DNA from: Pezizomycotina sp. ARF18
Lineage: Eukaryota > Ascomycota
Assembly (NCBI GenBank): GCA_002224055.1
Contig: AZLU01000003.1
Span: 1-64,000 of the forward strand
DNA length: 64,000 nucleotides
Direction of reading: 5' to 3'
Under the pieces are notes generated by a model that saw only the letters and a list, made by a program, of their open reading frames with translations, did not search any database and was not told the DNA's origin. Positions 1-12,877 of this stretch are shown in pieces. Every line of letters begins with the position of its first letter. Positions within the stretch are counted from its first letter, which is position 1. The position numbers and the translations under genes were made by a program.

Positions 1-3000
1 AAAAGAATTCGGCAGGTGGTTTTGGTTTGATAGAAACCTTAAGCTGCGAGATGTTCGTCGTTTTATTATCTCAACCTGACGTTTCTCAGACGCATATGCC
101 GCATCAAAAGACGACAATCCTGATTATACACTTAAGAAGTGTTTTGCTTAAATTTGCCTTTCCGCCGCCATTGGAGCCGAACAACTCGCGATAGAAGCGC
201 GTGAGGGTCATTGTCGCGGCGGGTTGATTCGGTAATAGGAAGAAGAAAAAAAAAAAAGGAAAAAGAAAGGCACAAGGAAGATGAGTAGAAAGGGAGGGGT
301 ACAAAGCCACTACATAGTAGCACCACTCAATGCCAAACGATACAAAATTGATAAAACAAAGCTTTAAGGCCTTTGCATTCAAATGGAGAAAGCTTTCTCC
401 TTGAACCGACAGCTCTACCGAAAATGAGAGGAGGAGGCGTCAGATATTATTAATTCTGAGAAGAAGCGTTGTTATATTGCTTCAAGCGCCGGACGCACCC
501 AGTCTCGTAAACAACCTTTTTTGACCGAAGGGGAAAGAAAGTGCTGGTTGAAGACGGAGCGCACCCAGGATATCTACCGATTTCATTATTAGCGGTTTGA
601 GTATGAGATTTTATCTCGTTTCGAACAGCGCGCGCCCAAGATTTCATACTACTAGGAGGTTCGGTCAATTGTTCATCCACGCATATTTTTCCCTCCAAAG
701 GTGAAGAAGTCGAGAAACTGTGAAGTGACGGAACGCAACACTAAAATATATCATATTACTCAACTATTTAGTGAGCTCCGGGGGCGCTACGACCAATGTC
801 CAGCTCTTCACACGCTTAGCCAACTGTACGCCTTAAATTGGTGGAGCTATCTTGATCAACGTCGGCATGCCTAATTGACTATCGTAGGGTCTCGAGCCTG
901 CGCGTCGTCCACCCCATATTTGACGGAACTCATCAAATTGATGTATGTCAGTACCTGATAAAATGAGTACCTCATCGACTCTGAAACGAAATTTGGCTTG
1001 TACAGCATAGCAATAGAAGGGAGCAATTGAAACGTTTGCCGTTTTTCTCCTGCGTGGTTTTACGTACTCAACGTGAACATCAATTTGTGAAAATGTATAT
1101 GAATACCAAAATACTAGTGCGTAGCATCAACTCTGTCTAACCTTGACGAGGTCCTATCAAAAAGTTTCAGCTACCTGAAAATTATTCAATAGCTACTTTA
1201 CTCAGAGAAAAATCATCATTTTTCTTCGGTCTATGGAAGAGGCGACCAAACCCCGAAGTGATAACAGCAAAAGAGAACCCCCCCTTCTTCCCTTCATTTT
1301 TCGTTTGATAGATAACTGTGAAACTTTCGTCAATCTCTTGTGGAAGTCTCCAACTTTGTCATGCAGGATAAAAATGAATAGCATTACTCGTACGCACGAT
1401 ATTTCAAAGCCAAAAAAAAAAAAAAACATCGTCACATTGTTGCGATGCACCTTTCAGACAATTCATAAGCCCCATGACCTTCGGAATTTGAACAAAAAAA
1501 AAAAAATAACACCCAGTTTGCGTACTAGATAGACAGCCTCCAACAAACCTACGCCGTCGCTCTCACATTCAATGAGCAAAAGTCGTTTCGTGATTGACTA
1601 CCATTTAAACACTTATAGGCTTGCATAAGCTACAAGTAGAGCATCACAAAGAGAGTTCTATGGAGTCTCGTATCTGCCAATACGTATTATATCTGGTTTT
1701 GATATCACCATTCGTCGATTCCAACCACACCAATCATAGAAACAAACAGTATCGAAAGTTGAAAACTGTTATCGAAACTAGGCACGTGGGATACGTGCAC
1801 TAAACGGTTGGAAGGTTTTGCGGCTGATATCGAAGCAGGATCTACGGCAATCTAGAGCCCTTCCAGGGTCTCGATAAAAAGTACCAATCGACCCGCGCTG
1901 GTATATGCTGCTAACTGCATTATGATGAAAAACGTCGGAATCGTAGCGAATTAAATACTTGAAGACTTCGTCTGGATTGATATCTAGGTTTCTTCAAACC
2001 ACACATCATCGTCCACGATAAGAAGGCTTGTTTGTTTTTCGCGGGGCATTCTTATACTACTAGTCTTCTACCACCTGAAAACCCCGGCCAGAGCCTTTTA
2101 GTTTAGCGGCAGAAAGTTCTATATTTATCAAAAGGCATGAAAATCTTGCTCAGGCATACCGTTAAACCACACCTAAATGAGCACTTGCGCAAAGAAGGTA
2201 TAACTCACGGATACGAGCCAGAGGAGATTATAGCTTCAAATGATATAATTAGTTCGATCCTCTTTTTTATCTCCGGCCCATAACGGCTCATAGAGTAGCT
2301 TGGACTGCGTTCTTACGAAATCCCCAGCGTTTCAATCCGCTTTTGCATTTGACCCATAAAACGGTACCCCTTTATTGACTAAGTCTCTTGTATCCCTCTG
2401 AGAAATTGAATCACGTTCTTTTTTGATCGCTATAAAAGCCAAAAAATAGATACTTGTTGAAAACGAGATCGTAAATCGGAAATACTTCTAAGCTATCGAA
2501 CGAGGAACCTAGTCATAAGCCATAATCAGTGAGATGGATTAGGAGATCGTCAAAGATCCAATCAGCGCAAAGACTTTTATAATTGCAGAACCATGGCTTA
2601 TGGCGTCATGTAAAATCCACGTTCATGTAATCACTTGAACACAATCCGCGTTCAAGCATAAAACGACCGGTCTGTTTCCTAAAGCTATATCTCGTGCTTC
2701 ATCTAATCACTCTAATCACGTCCTTTTATTATCTCACTGAAGCTGGATGGAATGGATACTTGCTGGACAATAAAATCGGGATCGGATATCTACACTATCG
2801 AATATATATCCCGCGGGGCATAACTTGTGAGACCGGCAAAAGAAGTCTTTCATAGGTCTAGCAGCCTGATGCTTTTCTTAGCGAACCTTGGATCATAGCG
2901 TCGAGTAAATTCTTTGTTCATGAAACCTAAAAAAAAACTCCGGAATGAATGAAACCTAGTGACTAATTACTCGAAGAAACCACTGGAGTAGAGGTCCCGA

Positions 3001-4750
3001 CGGTAAGCTTTAGGTGGATTGGAAAGATTACATAGTAGAACTACCAGATTAAACAATGTCGTGTTTCACTATCGCGACATATATTTCAGGAGAAGCTTGC
3101 GTGATCGACTGCTGCCACAATTAAAGCCCTTAATCCCGGATTCGAGATAGAGCTTACACATTGTCAGCACGGCAGTAAGCGCCTCATTAATCTCACTTTC
3201 GAGCACTACGGTAATGGAAATCGATGCTGTTCTAATCAAGCGTCGAGATCGATTTGGTAATGGAAGTGGCACGAAAGTCCGTGATTGCTAAGTATAATCG
3301 AAAATTAAAGTAAATTACATTTCGAGGGGAACTCCATTCCTAGTATTTTACCAGTATGGTCCGTGCTGGACGTGGAACTAGACCGAACGCACTACAAATA
3401 AGAGGAGGCGGGAAGACAGAAGGAGGATAACAACTATTCATACATTTAAGCGATTGACTAATGGAGCTATACGTTCGGCCGACGAAGAGATTAAGAGTCT
3501 GACTAAGGAAAAGTTAGACGAGAGACACATTTGCCGAGTAGAGCGGGACTCAAGCAGAATTTATAAGTTCCGCCCACGTTGTGAAAGCGAATACTTTTAG
3601 TAGTTCTTGGAAGAAGCTGGATATACGGAGCAGGAATAATGTGATTTGGGCCCTTAGAGGTGTGCCATATAGTTTACCTGGTGTTTTACAGAATTTTCCA
3701 GGAGTAGAGAACATCTAAAACTGAAGGAAGTTCTGCAGTGGAAACAGTATCCCAAATACTTAGGTAGGAGATGGATATTCGAGGGATACTAAGTTTTTGG
3801 AAGCATCCGGCAGGATAGCCTCTCGTAGCGATGGAGCAGAAACGATAAGACCGACCGGATTCAATGCGTTATAATGCTCTGGATCTAAGAAATAAAAGAG
3901 AGAGAAAAAGATATAGGAGGAACAACGTCTCCGGAATGGTACGAACACCATGTTATAGCGCATCGGGCAACACTAGAAACATAGTTTTATAATCGGAAGT
4001 TCAAAGAGGCTTCATTATTAAACGAGAAAGCTACTGCTCTGGCAGTGACTGGCTTTTCCCTAGCTCAACGATATGCATGCGTTGCTAGCTTGAAACATGG
4101 GCTAGTCGTAGCTATATTTGCTTTTGTACTCGAAGAGTACGTGATAATGGACATATCTGTCTCAAATGAAAGAGAATTGAGAACCCATATGACGTCGAAA
4201 AGCAAGAAACTGTGGTTTGGATAACAGTATTGATTCCTTGATCTATTTCACGCGCGCCCTCGTTTGCGGATTTCCTCGTGAAAAAGAAACGTTGATATCT
4301 CTTGCGAACACAGATTTGGAGGTATAAATTTCATCCATCCTAACTTTGAAGTTTACGAACGAACGGTCGCAGATTGATAGGACACATCCGGACCAGAAAA
4401 CCAGTTGGCGTATTGTAGATACGCCATTATGTAGTTTCGGCGTTGCAGTATATTCGGATGATCGTGTATCCTCTGTATCGCGACACACGTCGGAAATATA
4501 AGGTAGTACCAATTTTGTAAGGCCGCTCGATCATTGTACGGAAGCCAAATCCTGACTTTTAAGTCATAACATCCAGCGCTTTACGAAGCTGTCCAAAGTT
4601 TAGATATCTACGTCCTGGTGAGGTAGCAGGATACCCCCAGCGTAAGTAAGATCACTAACATCTTTATTACATGAAACGTTTATACACAAATGAGTCTACT
4701 ATAAATTGATTTGGTAGCCGAGAAATATAACTGTTGGGACACCAGCTCCG
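1..4750. other. Gene-poor AT-rich stretch
   Basis: No reading frame in this stretch shows a domain, splice structure or codon pattern I can support. The longer open frames (for example 3,760-3,963 and 4,243-4,512 on the minus strand, under 90 codons) look like chance. Short A or T runs occur at about 251, 1,412 and 1,493. A moderately open stretch at about 3,430-3,600 (+) is charged and lysine/glutamate-rich, but I recognise nothing in it. The region could be old, mutated repeat DNA. I saw no terminal repeats by eye. Confidence 0.5.
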
Positions 4751-4755
4751 GTGTG

Positions 4756-4890
4756 TATATAAGGGAGCCATTCCCCCTCTATCTAACCTCAATTAACAAC
4801 ATCCAACTCCACTGTCCTTAGTGCTCCAACAATAACAACATCATATTATTATTATGCTCAAGGCCAGCCTCCTACGCAGCCGGGGTGAGT
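4756..4890 (+). promoter_or_regulatory. Possible orphan promoter and first exon
   Basis: A TATA-like box (TATATAAG, 4,756-4,763) is followed by a C/T- and AAC-rich leader and an ATG at 4,854. The short open stretch reads MLKASLLRSR, basic and hydrophobic like a mitochondrial presequence, and ends at a consensus splice donor (GTGAGT, 4,885). I could not find a matching downstream body: the following kilobase has no convincing exon. It may be the head of a gene whose body has decayed, or chance. Everything beyond the motif matches is inference. Confidence 0.25.
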
Positions 4891-5158
4891 CGTCTGCGGC
4901 GTTGCAGTGACGAAAATTATAAACTTTTAAACTTTCGTAATCGATGAGCGCTCAGTGTGGTACGTTCTTTTGATAATTGAGCAGTTGTTAGAAACAATGG
5001 CTGCAGTAGATCCCGTCGCTCAAGGATAGTCGTTGAGACGAAGGGAGGTCGGCCGTCAATCGGTACTAAGCAAGGATCAATAGATTACCTTTTTAAGGAA
5101 AAGCTGGCGTACATCATGTTATAACAAGCTTTCCGAAGGCTCAGTTGACCTATCGCTT

Positions 5159-5506
5159 TTAGTTTTTTATCTTAAATTTTTCGGAATCACGGTCTCGCGG
5201 AGGTTTGGCTGACCGTCTTGGTCTTAGGACTTGATATACTGTTAAATTTTCTCGGGCCCCTACAATTATAAATACTGGAAGCGTGGTTGATGGAGGAACA
5301 TAGAACACGTAGGATGTACGCGTGGTTGAAACGTAATTATCAAGAACGTCAATATCGGGATGCGTGGTTGGCTTTAAAGCTTGAGAAATGAAATCAAGTA
5401 ATTTAAGAGAAGAAGAGCGCATCTGCTTGTTTTGTTTCAAAATTGTTCTTCGGAGCCTTAGATACCTATTTCCCATGCGTAATATCCCAACTTCTTCCTT
5501 CTCCAA
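5159..5506 (-). CDS. Hypothetical protein, 115 codons, weak
   Basis: An uninterrupted frame of 115 codons on the minus strand, rich in Arg/Lys at the N-terminus, with a short hydrophobic stretch (LPVFIIVGA) near residue 80. No motif or family is recognised. The plus strand here carries the word GCGTGGTTG three times (near 5,282, 5,321 and 5,362), which may be a degenerate repeat rather than coding sequence. It may not be a gene. Confidence 0.15.
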   Translation of the reverse strand: MEKEEVGILRMGNRYLRLRRTILKQNKQMRSSSLKLLDFISQALKPTTHPDIDVLDNYVSTTRTSYVFYVPPSTTLPVFIIVGARENLTVYQVLRPRRSAKPPRDRDSEKFKIKN

Positions 5507-6059
5507 CAGAGTAGTATATTGTATTCAGTTTAATTTTAGACTGTAGCTCTACCTTGTTTTTTCTTGGTAATATGCGCTTTTATCCTCTGCGTTTCCTTTT
5601 GTGCGATTCAGGAAAGCTAGTATATTTGAGGTTTGTTTTCTGATCGCAAGTGTCGCACGAATACATGGCATGAACTGCGTGCGTCACCTCTGCGTTTTTC
5701 TTTTCCAAACAATTTGGGCCAAGGCACAGATCTAAGCCGCGTCAGTCTATTCCTATTTCAGTAATCGGTACTTTCATTGGGCGATGTAATGGCCGACTGA
5801 AATCTAAAAGGAGAAAATAAGCGGTTTTTTAGCGAGACCGAGCAAAGATGGCTCAGCCTTGTCAACGGGATTGCACAGATGTATATAACTAGGACCAGAA
5901 TTCTTTGTAAATATAACGGTTCCCATCACTATAATTTGCTTATATCAAAGCATTCTTATTCTTCAAATGCCGTCATAACTGAAAAGGACGAAACGTCGAG
6001 AATTCTCAAAAGATATCAATCAGAATGCCAAATATGCTAGCGGCTACTCAGCGCCTGAA

Positions 6060-8194
6060 ATGGCGGAAATCTGCGTCCGTCACGACTCCGCCGGAGATGG
6101 TAGCTCGCAAACACGCACGAAAGCAAAGTGGGAGCCGTATAAAGAACGAATATTAAACATGAGGAGGCAGAATGCCAAATTAAAGGACATTATTGTAATA
6201 CTAGAGAAAGAAGGGTTTCATGCAACGTGAGTTAGGATCTGGTTATCCATTAATTCGAAGGCTTACACATGTCGATAGGGAATCTCAGTATAAGAAACGG
6301 CTCAAGTATTGGGGATCGAGAAAGTATTCGAAGTCCAAAGTAGAGCGACATTGCCGACCGAACAAAGTCCGAGAAATCCGGCAAACCGATCCGATCTACC
6401 TAATAGTCCAGAAGGCGACAAAGTTAGAAAAAACTCCGAAATAGAGATTGGTTCACGTCGATTACACGACATCGATTTAACGAGTTTATTTGAGCTTCTT
6501 GGTATTTCTGGAGATTTTCAGTACAATAGCGCGTATAGTGGGAATTCAACACCATTGGGTTTCAATGAGTGGAATAAAACTATGGAGAGCAAAATGGCGC
6601 GACAGCGTCTTGAGCACGAAAGGAGGAGTTCCCCAAATTCTTCGCGACAAATCTCAAGTATGTATAACTATAGGTCTATATATGAATTGATGAACTTTAA
6701 ACTTCTATTTCATTCGGTATTTTTATTGGTTTATTAAACAACCCTGCTTAAAGTACAGAGGTGCTAATGCAAGATAGCGCATTTCAAGCTCTCTCCAACG
6801 AAAATTTATGCGATTTTCAAAAGTCAATCCTTAATGCAATGAAGCTCACGCTTCGGGAAATGGCCGATGAAAACTTGGATTTTGAGGACTTTGATACGAT
6901 GGTATTACGGTCCGCTCTTGACACAGTCTCGAGCTCCACGATCAGTTATATGGCCACGAGCTTTATCCGTTCTTTAACGAATCGAAAAAAGCACACCTGA
7001 AAGGTTCATCCAGTTAGCTTATAGAACGGCCTGCTTGGCATGGAATCAAGGCCGGGATCAGGATTACTTTGAGTTCTTGAAGGTTACGTTAAGGACATGT
7101 CAACGGCAGCTGGGCACTGATCATGCCTGGAGTATGAGGATACTGTTCGAGCTTCTCTGTTCTATGTTAACTATGTACTCGAATATCAAATCGACATGGG
7201 AGACGAGAATAAAGTTATTCCGGTTTCCAACATCCGTCGGAATCTCAGGGATATCAAGCGATACCTGCGGATATTTTCGGTTCCAAAACCTTTAAAACGC
7301 GATCTAAGCATCTCCATCTGGCAAAGAGTCTTCTGAAGGGGTTTTATGGCCTCGAACACCTAGCTATTTGCGCGGCGCGCGCATCCCTACTAAAAGACGA
7401 GGAGAAAATATGTGCCGATATTTCCGATTACGCGCATGATTGGGTCACCCTGGAAGGCTTGCAAATTTTGTTCATGCTCCCAGCTGGTGAAGGGGATTTG
7501 GACTATCAGAACTTAGGCTTCAGGACAGAGCTTCGCAGGAGATTCTAAAATACCTCTGGCGAGATGGGTTCACACATTTATCCTCCGATGAAATCGAGAC
7601 TATTGCACGCTGGATGGAATGCTTGGCCGCCATTAAACACTATATGGGAGATTCCGTCCGTTCGTCTGAAATTCTTGTCATTTTCAAGGAATTTCGCAGT
7701 CGTCTTCTCGCGGAATCGGGAGAGATAGAAAGCGACTACATGCTCGCTCTCGAACATTACAATCTGATGGCTCGAGGCTGTCACGAAGACGTCGAGGAGT
7801 TACTATTTTCTTCGCTAGAAAGAGCTAAGAAGGAGGATAGATTTTCACAATATCTATACTTTTTCCACCTCGGACAACTGGCGTTTAAGCAGGGACTACT
7901 CGACCGGTGTTTAATATGGATGCAATTTTCCCTCGATGGGTTCATAAAAGGAAACACACAGGATGATTCGATTGCTACACAGGCACTAGAAACAATCGTC
8001 ATGGTCTTACAGAAACAAGGACTACCTCTTTACGCGAGACGATATCACACTACCTTCTAAAGCTACACGAAGCGATGTATGGACCGATGAACCATAGGAC
8101 AATACGTTCGAGCATCCAGGCTATGCAGCTATCGCTGGAATGCAACGAAGACCTCCGCCGCGTTAATATAAGAGCTGCTCAGCTTATTGAATGA
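6060..8194 (+). CDS. Clr5-domain protein with helical C-terminal region
   Basis: The start at 6,060 opens a short leader followed by a Clr5 domain. Exon 1 reads WEPYKERILNMRRQNAKLKD and then an ILEKEGFHAT helix. An intron (6,227-6,278; GTGAGT donor, CTTAC branch, TAG acceptor) joins exactly to ESQYKKRLKYWG, the conserved end of the domain. Clr5 is a fungal DNA-binding-like N-terminal domain named after S. pombe Clr5, which acts in silencing. A second intron (about 6,658-6,776) has a GTATGT donor and a CTAAT branch. The rest resembles the TPR-like helical C-termini common in this family: QLGTDHAWSMRILFELL, an ICARASLLKDEEKICADISD stretch, and a 148-codon open block at 7,614-8,060 that runs in a shifted frame to a stop at 8,192. 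Several single-base shifts are needed. The first lies right after YWG, where a G run is one base short. Target unknown. Confidence 0.72.
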
Positions 8195-8419
8195 GATGGT
8201 TATGGGGTATTTACGAGGAGTATATATTATCAAGAAAGATGGACGCCTTGAGATTCTTGCTTTTAGGACTCTAGGATGTAATTTATCGTCAAGCAGTTTC
8301 AGCGGTGTACACTAGTATGAAATTCTGATATTTGAACGGAAATAGGGAGCTTTGGTAAAAAGGAAGCGTGTTATTTTTAAGGGAGAATTGAATAGCATAA
8401 TGAATATTAACGTAAGGAT

Positions 8420-8764
8420 GTGTCTATCGTGCCCCAAAACAAATATACCGATCTAAATTTCTCTGGGTGGACTCAGCGATTTTTGTACAAGGAGCCAACC
8501 GGACTTAAAAAAATTTATAATTTATATTACAAAGTCCAACAAAACGAAGCAAAAATAGAGCTAAGCGCGATTATCAGGTTCCAACTGCGTGGTTTTGTTA
8601 TAGTTCCACTACTTTTCGTCACATTGGCGACCAAAGCCTCGATCGTTGTTTTGGTTATAGAACTAGTTACTTCAACAGTTGGTGAAATCGGTTCAGTTGC
8701 CATACTGGCTGTAGTATTTCTGTTTCTGGCTTTCCGGTACTCTTCGCTGAAGGCGTTGCTCTAA
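8420..8764 (+). CDS. Small hydrophobic hypothetical protein
   Basis: An open frame of 114 codons. The N-terminal half is polar (MSIVPQNKYTDLNFSGW...). The C-terminal half has two or three membrane-helix-like segments rich in Val/Ile/Leu, centred near residues 60 and 95. No family is recognised. The next 700 bases are richer in G+C than the surroundings but have broken frames on both strands, so this may be the open end of a decayed membrane-protein gene. Confidence 0.25.
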   Translation: MSIVPQNKYTDLNFSGWTQRFLYKEPTGLKKIYNLYYKVQQNEAKIELSAIIRFQLRGFVIVPLLFVTLATKASIVVLVIELVTSTVGEIGSVAILAVVFLFLAFRYSSLKALL

Positions 8765-11390
8765 CGATCAGCTCCGCCACAAACGTCTTCGTCAACACCG
8801 GCGGCGACGGTGCAAACAGAGCAGCAGGCGTGACCGTCTTACTTATTCCTCCCTACTATTTCAGTTCCCGGCGTCGGAGAGGCTGTGGGGAGTACCGTGG
8901 CTGTAAAGTCGTTAAAAGAATAATCTACGTAATTGAAGTGCATCGTCGACGTCGGCCCGCATCCGTCCTTATCATCCCCGCTCTTAGACGCGGGATCTAG
9001 AAGAAATAACCAAAAACCTGCTTATTATCGCAGCACGGAACCGTGGTAAATTTCCCGGCGCCGTTTCTACGGTACTAGCTGGGGCGTGATAGCGGACGCG
9101 TCGGCACTAGCGTAATATGGAAAGGCTCGCCGGTAGTTGTCGACTCTGATAGGGAAGAGTGGAAGGACGAGTATGCGTCGAGATCAGAAAACGTGGTATA
9201 AACGTATTTCCGCTGTCGGAAAATTGATATAGTAGGAGTCTTCGAATATCGTGCAAGTTGGCGCTAACGGGCAATACGAGAGAGATGCCGAGACTACGGT
9301 GGAATAATAGGCTACAAGCAATTTAGCGACGATCGCGCAGGTCCGAGACATCGAATACATTGGTTCGATTTCCGAAGTGGTCCTTGAGTAGAAGTTGTAT
9401 CTGCGCTCTTGACTCTCTGGCTACTCTCAGTTCGAAAGCCCCCTGGAACATGAGCTGAAGCTGATCTAAAGAGTGCAGCGAAGGGAAGCTAAGAAATTTC
9501 AGGGAGTATAATATTACTTGACCTGATCACCTTTATAGCCAGAAAAAAAAATAAGAAGAAAACTACTCAAGTACGCATGATATGACAACTCGGACAGGAG
9601 GCCTTGGCTCAAAATGAGAAGTTAATTTACTATCCACGTATTATTGCCTCATTGAGCTGTAACTGCCTTTTTTATAAAGATCTACCCGAAGTCACACGAA
9701 TTTCGTTGCCCTTTCGCGCTTAGCTAAGAATTTGTGCTCGCTCTTTAGGCTACAGGAATAAAATCCTCCGAAACATGTATACATCGCGATAACGTTGGTA
9801 TCCTCTCGATACTACTGTAAGGCTGAGCATCCCTGCGTTAATATCCCGGTCCCTCTCGGTTAAGCCCGCACTAACAGAGCCTTAGTAGCCTCATTCCGTT
9901 CCAAACTTCACAACAGCTTTCTTTCCTTCTTTCAAAATCATGGTGTCCGAAGAAACGGTCTTATTATATAATTCCTATATAAGGTATGGACGTTATTTGA
10001 TTCTTATTAAGGCTTCCGAGCTCGGGCTTCGGTGTTAGAGATCAGGATATCAATCATGGCTGTAAGCTTGTAAGTTATGTCTATTGTACTGGCTCTGGTA
10101 TAAGGACTCCGTAATACGAATAATATTTCCTCGGATTCGCGAACCTGTAAGAAAGGTAGGCTTTGGATAATCTTTGGTAGAAAGCGTAATATCTTGCCTA
10201 GAATCCCTCGAGTATCGCTTAACGGTGGAGCTAGAGTTTCCTTACTAACTTTTTTTTTTTTTATAAAAAAAAAACAATATAAAATCAAGACCATCCTGCA
10301 CCACCCGTTTGACTCCAGAAGATTAGCATTTCCTCAATACTCCGGCGAACCTCGCTCTGTCATAACCGGATACAAATCGTTTCCACCCTTGATTAGTTCC
10401 AGGGGACTATACTAGTGTTGCTTGAACGAAACCTATTAGGAGAAATACGGCGACCTTCCTGGTAAGGCACTAGCTGGTCTTCAAGCTGGCAAATCTATTA
10501 TCTGAGTTTGGCGTGAAAATCATAGATCTTAGCTAGCGGAAATAAACATTGCAATTTTGCTTTGGTACACGACCGTTTCTCAAAGATGTCTCCACGGTCA
10601 TGATTTGATCGAACTCGAAAAGTTCTGCAGATATGTAGTATCGGGCTATAAACTGATTTAGGAAGAAGCCGTCAGTGGGATTATAAAGGACACGTTCTTT
10701 CTTTTCGCTTTTTTTTTTTTTTCACTCTTCAATGATACTGATTCTTGGATTCGAGATCTAACAGTAAAGATAAACTTGTTGCCGCTATGAAATATTATAG
10801 TTCAATGATTCTAGCTAGTTCTCCTGTTTGTTCAACAAGATAACAGAAGACCGTTATACTCCTCTATATCAATAGCTCCTATAGAACTAACGCGGCTTCC
10901 AATGCCACAAAAGATCTCTCATGCTAGAGCACCGTAATATAGATCTGGGGGAAAAGGCATGGTCGATGGAATCGCGTTAAGAACGAATCGTTGTAAGATT
11001 GATTTGATTTTTGTAGTTAGGATCCGCGCACTTACGATTTCGTTATTTCAGATATACCAAGATATATTACCCTGGGAACCTGAACCACTAGTACACCGAA
11101 TAATTCATGGAAATTCAGTGTACTGTACTCTGTGATTATAACTTAATACAATATACGCTGCTATAACAGGCTAGAATAGAATATCGTATCAAAAAAAGGG
11201 AATTTTTCCAAGTTAATTGGATATCTTTATCCGTAACTGGGAAGAATACATACATATCGCGCGATCTTCAAGCGTTATCTGAAGTATAAAAGACCTAGAA
11301 GAAACGGAAAAAAGACAAGGAGAGCTAGAGTGAGCAAGATACCCAACGAAAACGTCAAGATCTATGAGACGCGGCGGCGCACGTCCCTCT
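8765..11390. other. Gene-poor stretch with a GC-richer relic
   Basis: 8,765-9,480 has higher G+C than its flanks. It contains a short minus-strand open stretch (about 9,300-9,460; MFQGAFELRVARESRAQIQ and onward) that looks coding in composition but is soon interrupted. I cannot assign it. 9,500-11,390 is AT-rich with homopolymers (T13 at about 10,250 followed by A10; T14 at about 10,710) and no gene I can support. Confidence 0.35.
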
Positions 11391-11392
11391 GA

Positions 11393-12877
11393 ATGCTACA
11401 AAAGCGCCTCATGATGAGACTTCTATATCTCATACAGGCCATTGGTATGACTCCGACGGAAAGCCCAGCGACGCTCCGGATGTTCATAGCTCTTAGTGCG
11501 GATCACGATGTTAAGCTCCAGGACATTATACCTCCCCTACGTGCGGAAGTAGACCGGCTGGGCGATTGTGTAGCGGGGGCTTTGGAAGCCGTGGCCACCG
11601 TCATACGGGAAACAGAAAGCTATTAGGAGCATAGCCGCATCAAACAGTCGCCCACCGCCAGCTGAGTATCCCTATCGGAGGAAACTGCAAAAAGTATTTC
11701 GCTGCCGAGGATCGGCTCAAAAAGCACCTCTTGACTTTACCGGAAGGGGTCAGGACGGTAATAAAGCTCATAGACGGGGAACTGTCGCTGCAGATCACGA
11801 GGTGGCGTAGAACGGGCCTAGTAAATCGCGCGAGAGGTCGACTCTTCAGCCCCGCGGTTTTTAGTTGGTTTACCGGTAGTTATGTTTCGATGAAACGGGT
11901 ATAAAACCGCACGAATGGGGTACGTACCGTAATCTAGTGTGGGCGGACGCCATCTGCCCGGCATTGCAATCAGATCGGAGGAAGGGATAGGGCACATTTG
12001 GGTGTTACCTTCGGGGCAGCGACGGAAGGGTCCTAGGCCTTACTTGCGGTCACAACTTTCGACGCCGCTCCTGTGGTAAGGTCACTCCAGCGAGCGAATT
12101 CATTCTAGCGGAGGATTCCTACTCCATGACGCCTTATATTATCAAGGAGGGGCTTTTTCGACGCTAGAAGGCGGTTGGAGGACCTAATCGATGACGTCAC
12201 GACGGTGCACCGTAGTTTAGGGGCGCCACAGAAGCCAACGACGAGCTCAGGTTAAGCAACCGGGCAAAGTGGGGTTACCGAGGATAGCGAATGCAATAGA
12301 TTTCTGGGACGATCAGCGGCTGAATTTCGCCTCGATGAACGATGAAATGGACGGTCTAAGCGAAAAAGAAGAAAACGCTCGGTATCGTGGTCCGCGCGGG
12401 GAAAGGTTATCACTGGAGTACATACGTTAAGAGGCGGCCACGTTGGAAGACTGGGCGATCTTCGAGGTCTACAAGAAGAAAATTCCGAGGGATCCCAACG
12501 CGATAGTCTTCGAGGGCAAGTATATAGGGACGTTGAGAGGCTGGAAAGATCCGACTCCGGGAATGATGTAGCGAAGGTAGGCGTGGCGACCGGCCTGACT
12601 TACGGCATATCTGCCCGGCCACCAGCCTGTTCGCCCAGCACGCGACAACGCAGTGGCCGAGCCACGTTCGCGAAAAGCATGATAATGACCATTGAAAACA
12701 AATCCGTTGCGAGTATAGGGGATTCTGGGTCGATCATCTTTGATCCGACCGACTCTGCGGTCGTGGGCTTGGTTCACGCAGCGGGGCCCGAAAAAATGGC
12801 ACGGACGTTTTATAATTCCAATAAGAGAAGTTCTGAGTCAGATTGAAAATATCTACGGCGTGGTCGACATCTTGTAA
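11393..12877 (+). pseudogene. Trypsin-like serine protease homologue, copy 1 (eroded)
   Basis: Recognised by comparison with the better preserved copy at 13.7-15.1 kb. Three PA-clan landmarks occur in order: a His block (LGLTCGHNF, about 12,030), an Asp block (EDWAIFEVYKKKIP, about 12,450) and a Ser block (SIGDSGSIIFDPTD, about 12,710). The segment between them also matches copy 2 (AIVFEGKYIGTLRGWKDPTP), and so does the C-terminus (SQIENIYGVVDIL, stop at 12,875). A 77-codon open block at 11,393-11,626 would be an N-terminal region that copy 2 lacks. It reads as a helical segment (LQDIIPPLRAEVDRLGD). Several frame changes separate the blocks. Some could be sequencing error, but there are more than in copy 2, so I call it a probable pseudogene. 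The substrate is unknown. The Ser motif is GDSGS/A rather than the GDSGG of digestive trypsins. Confidence 0.6.
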
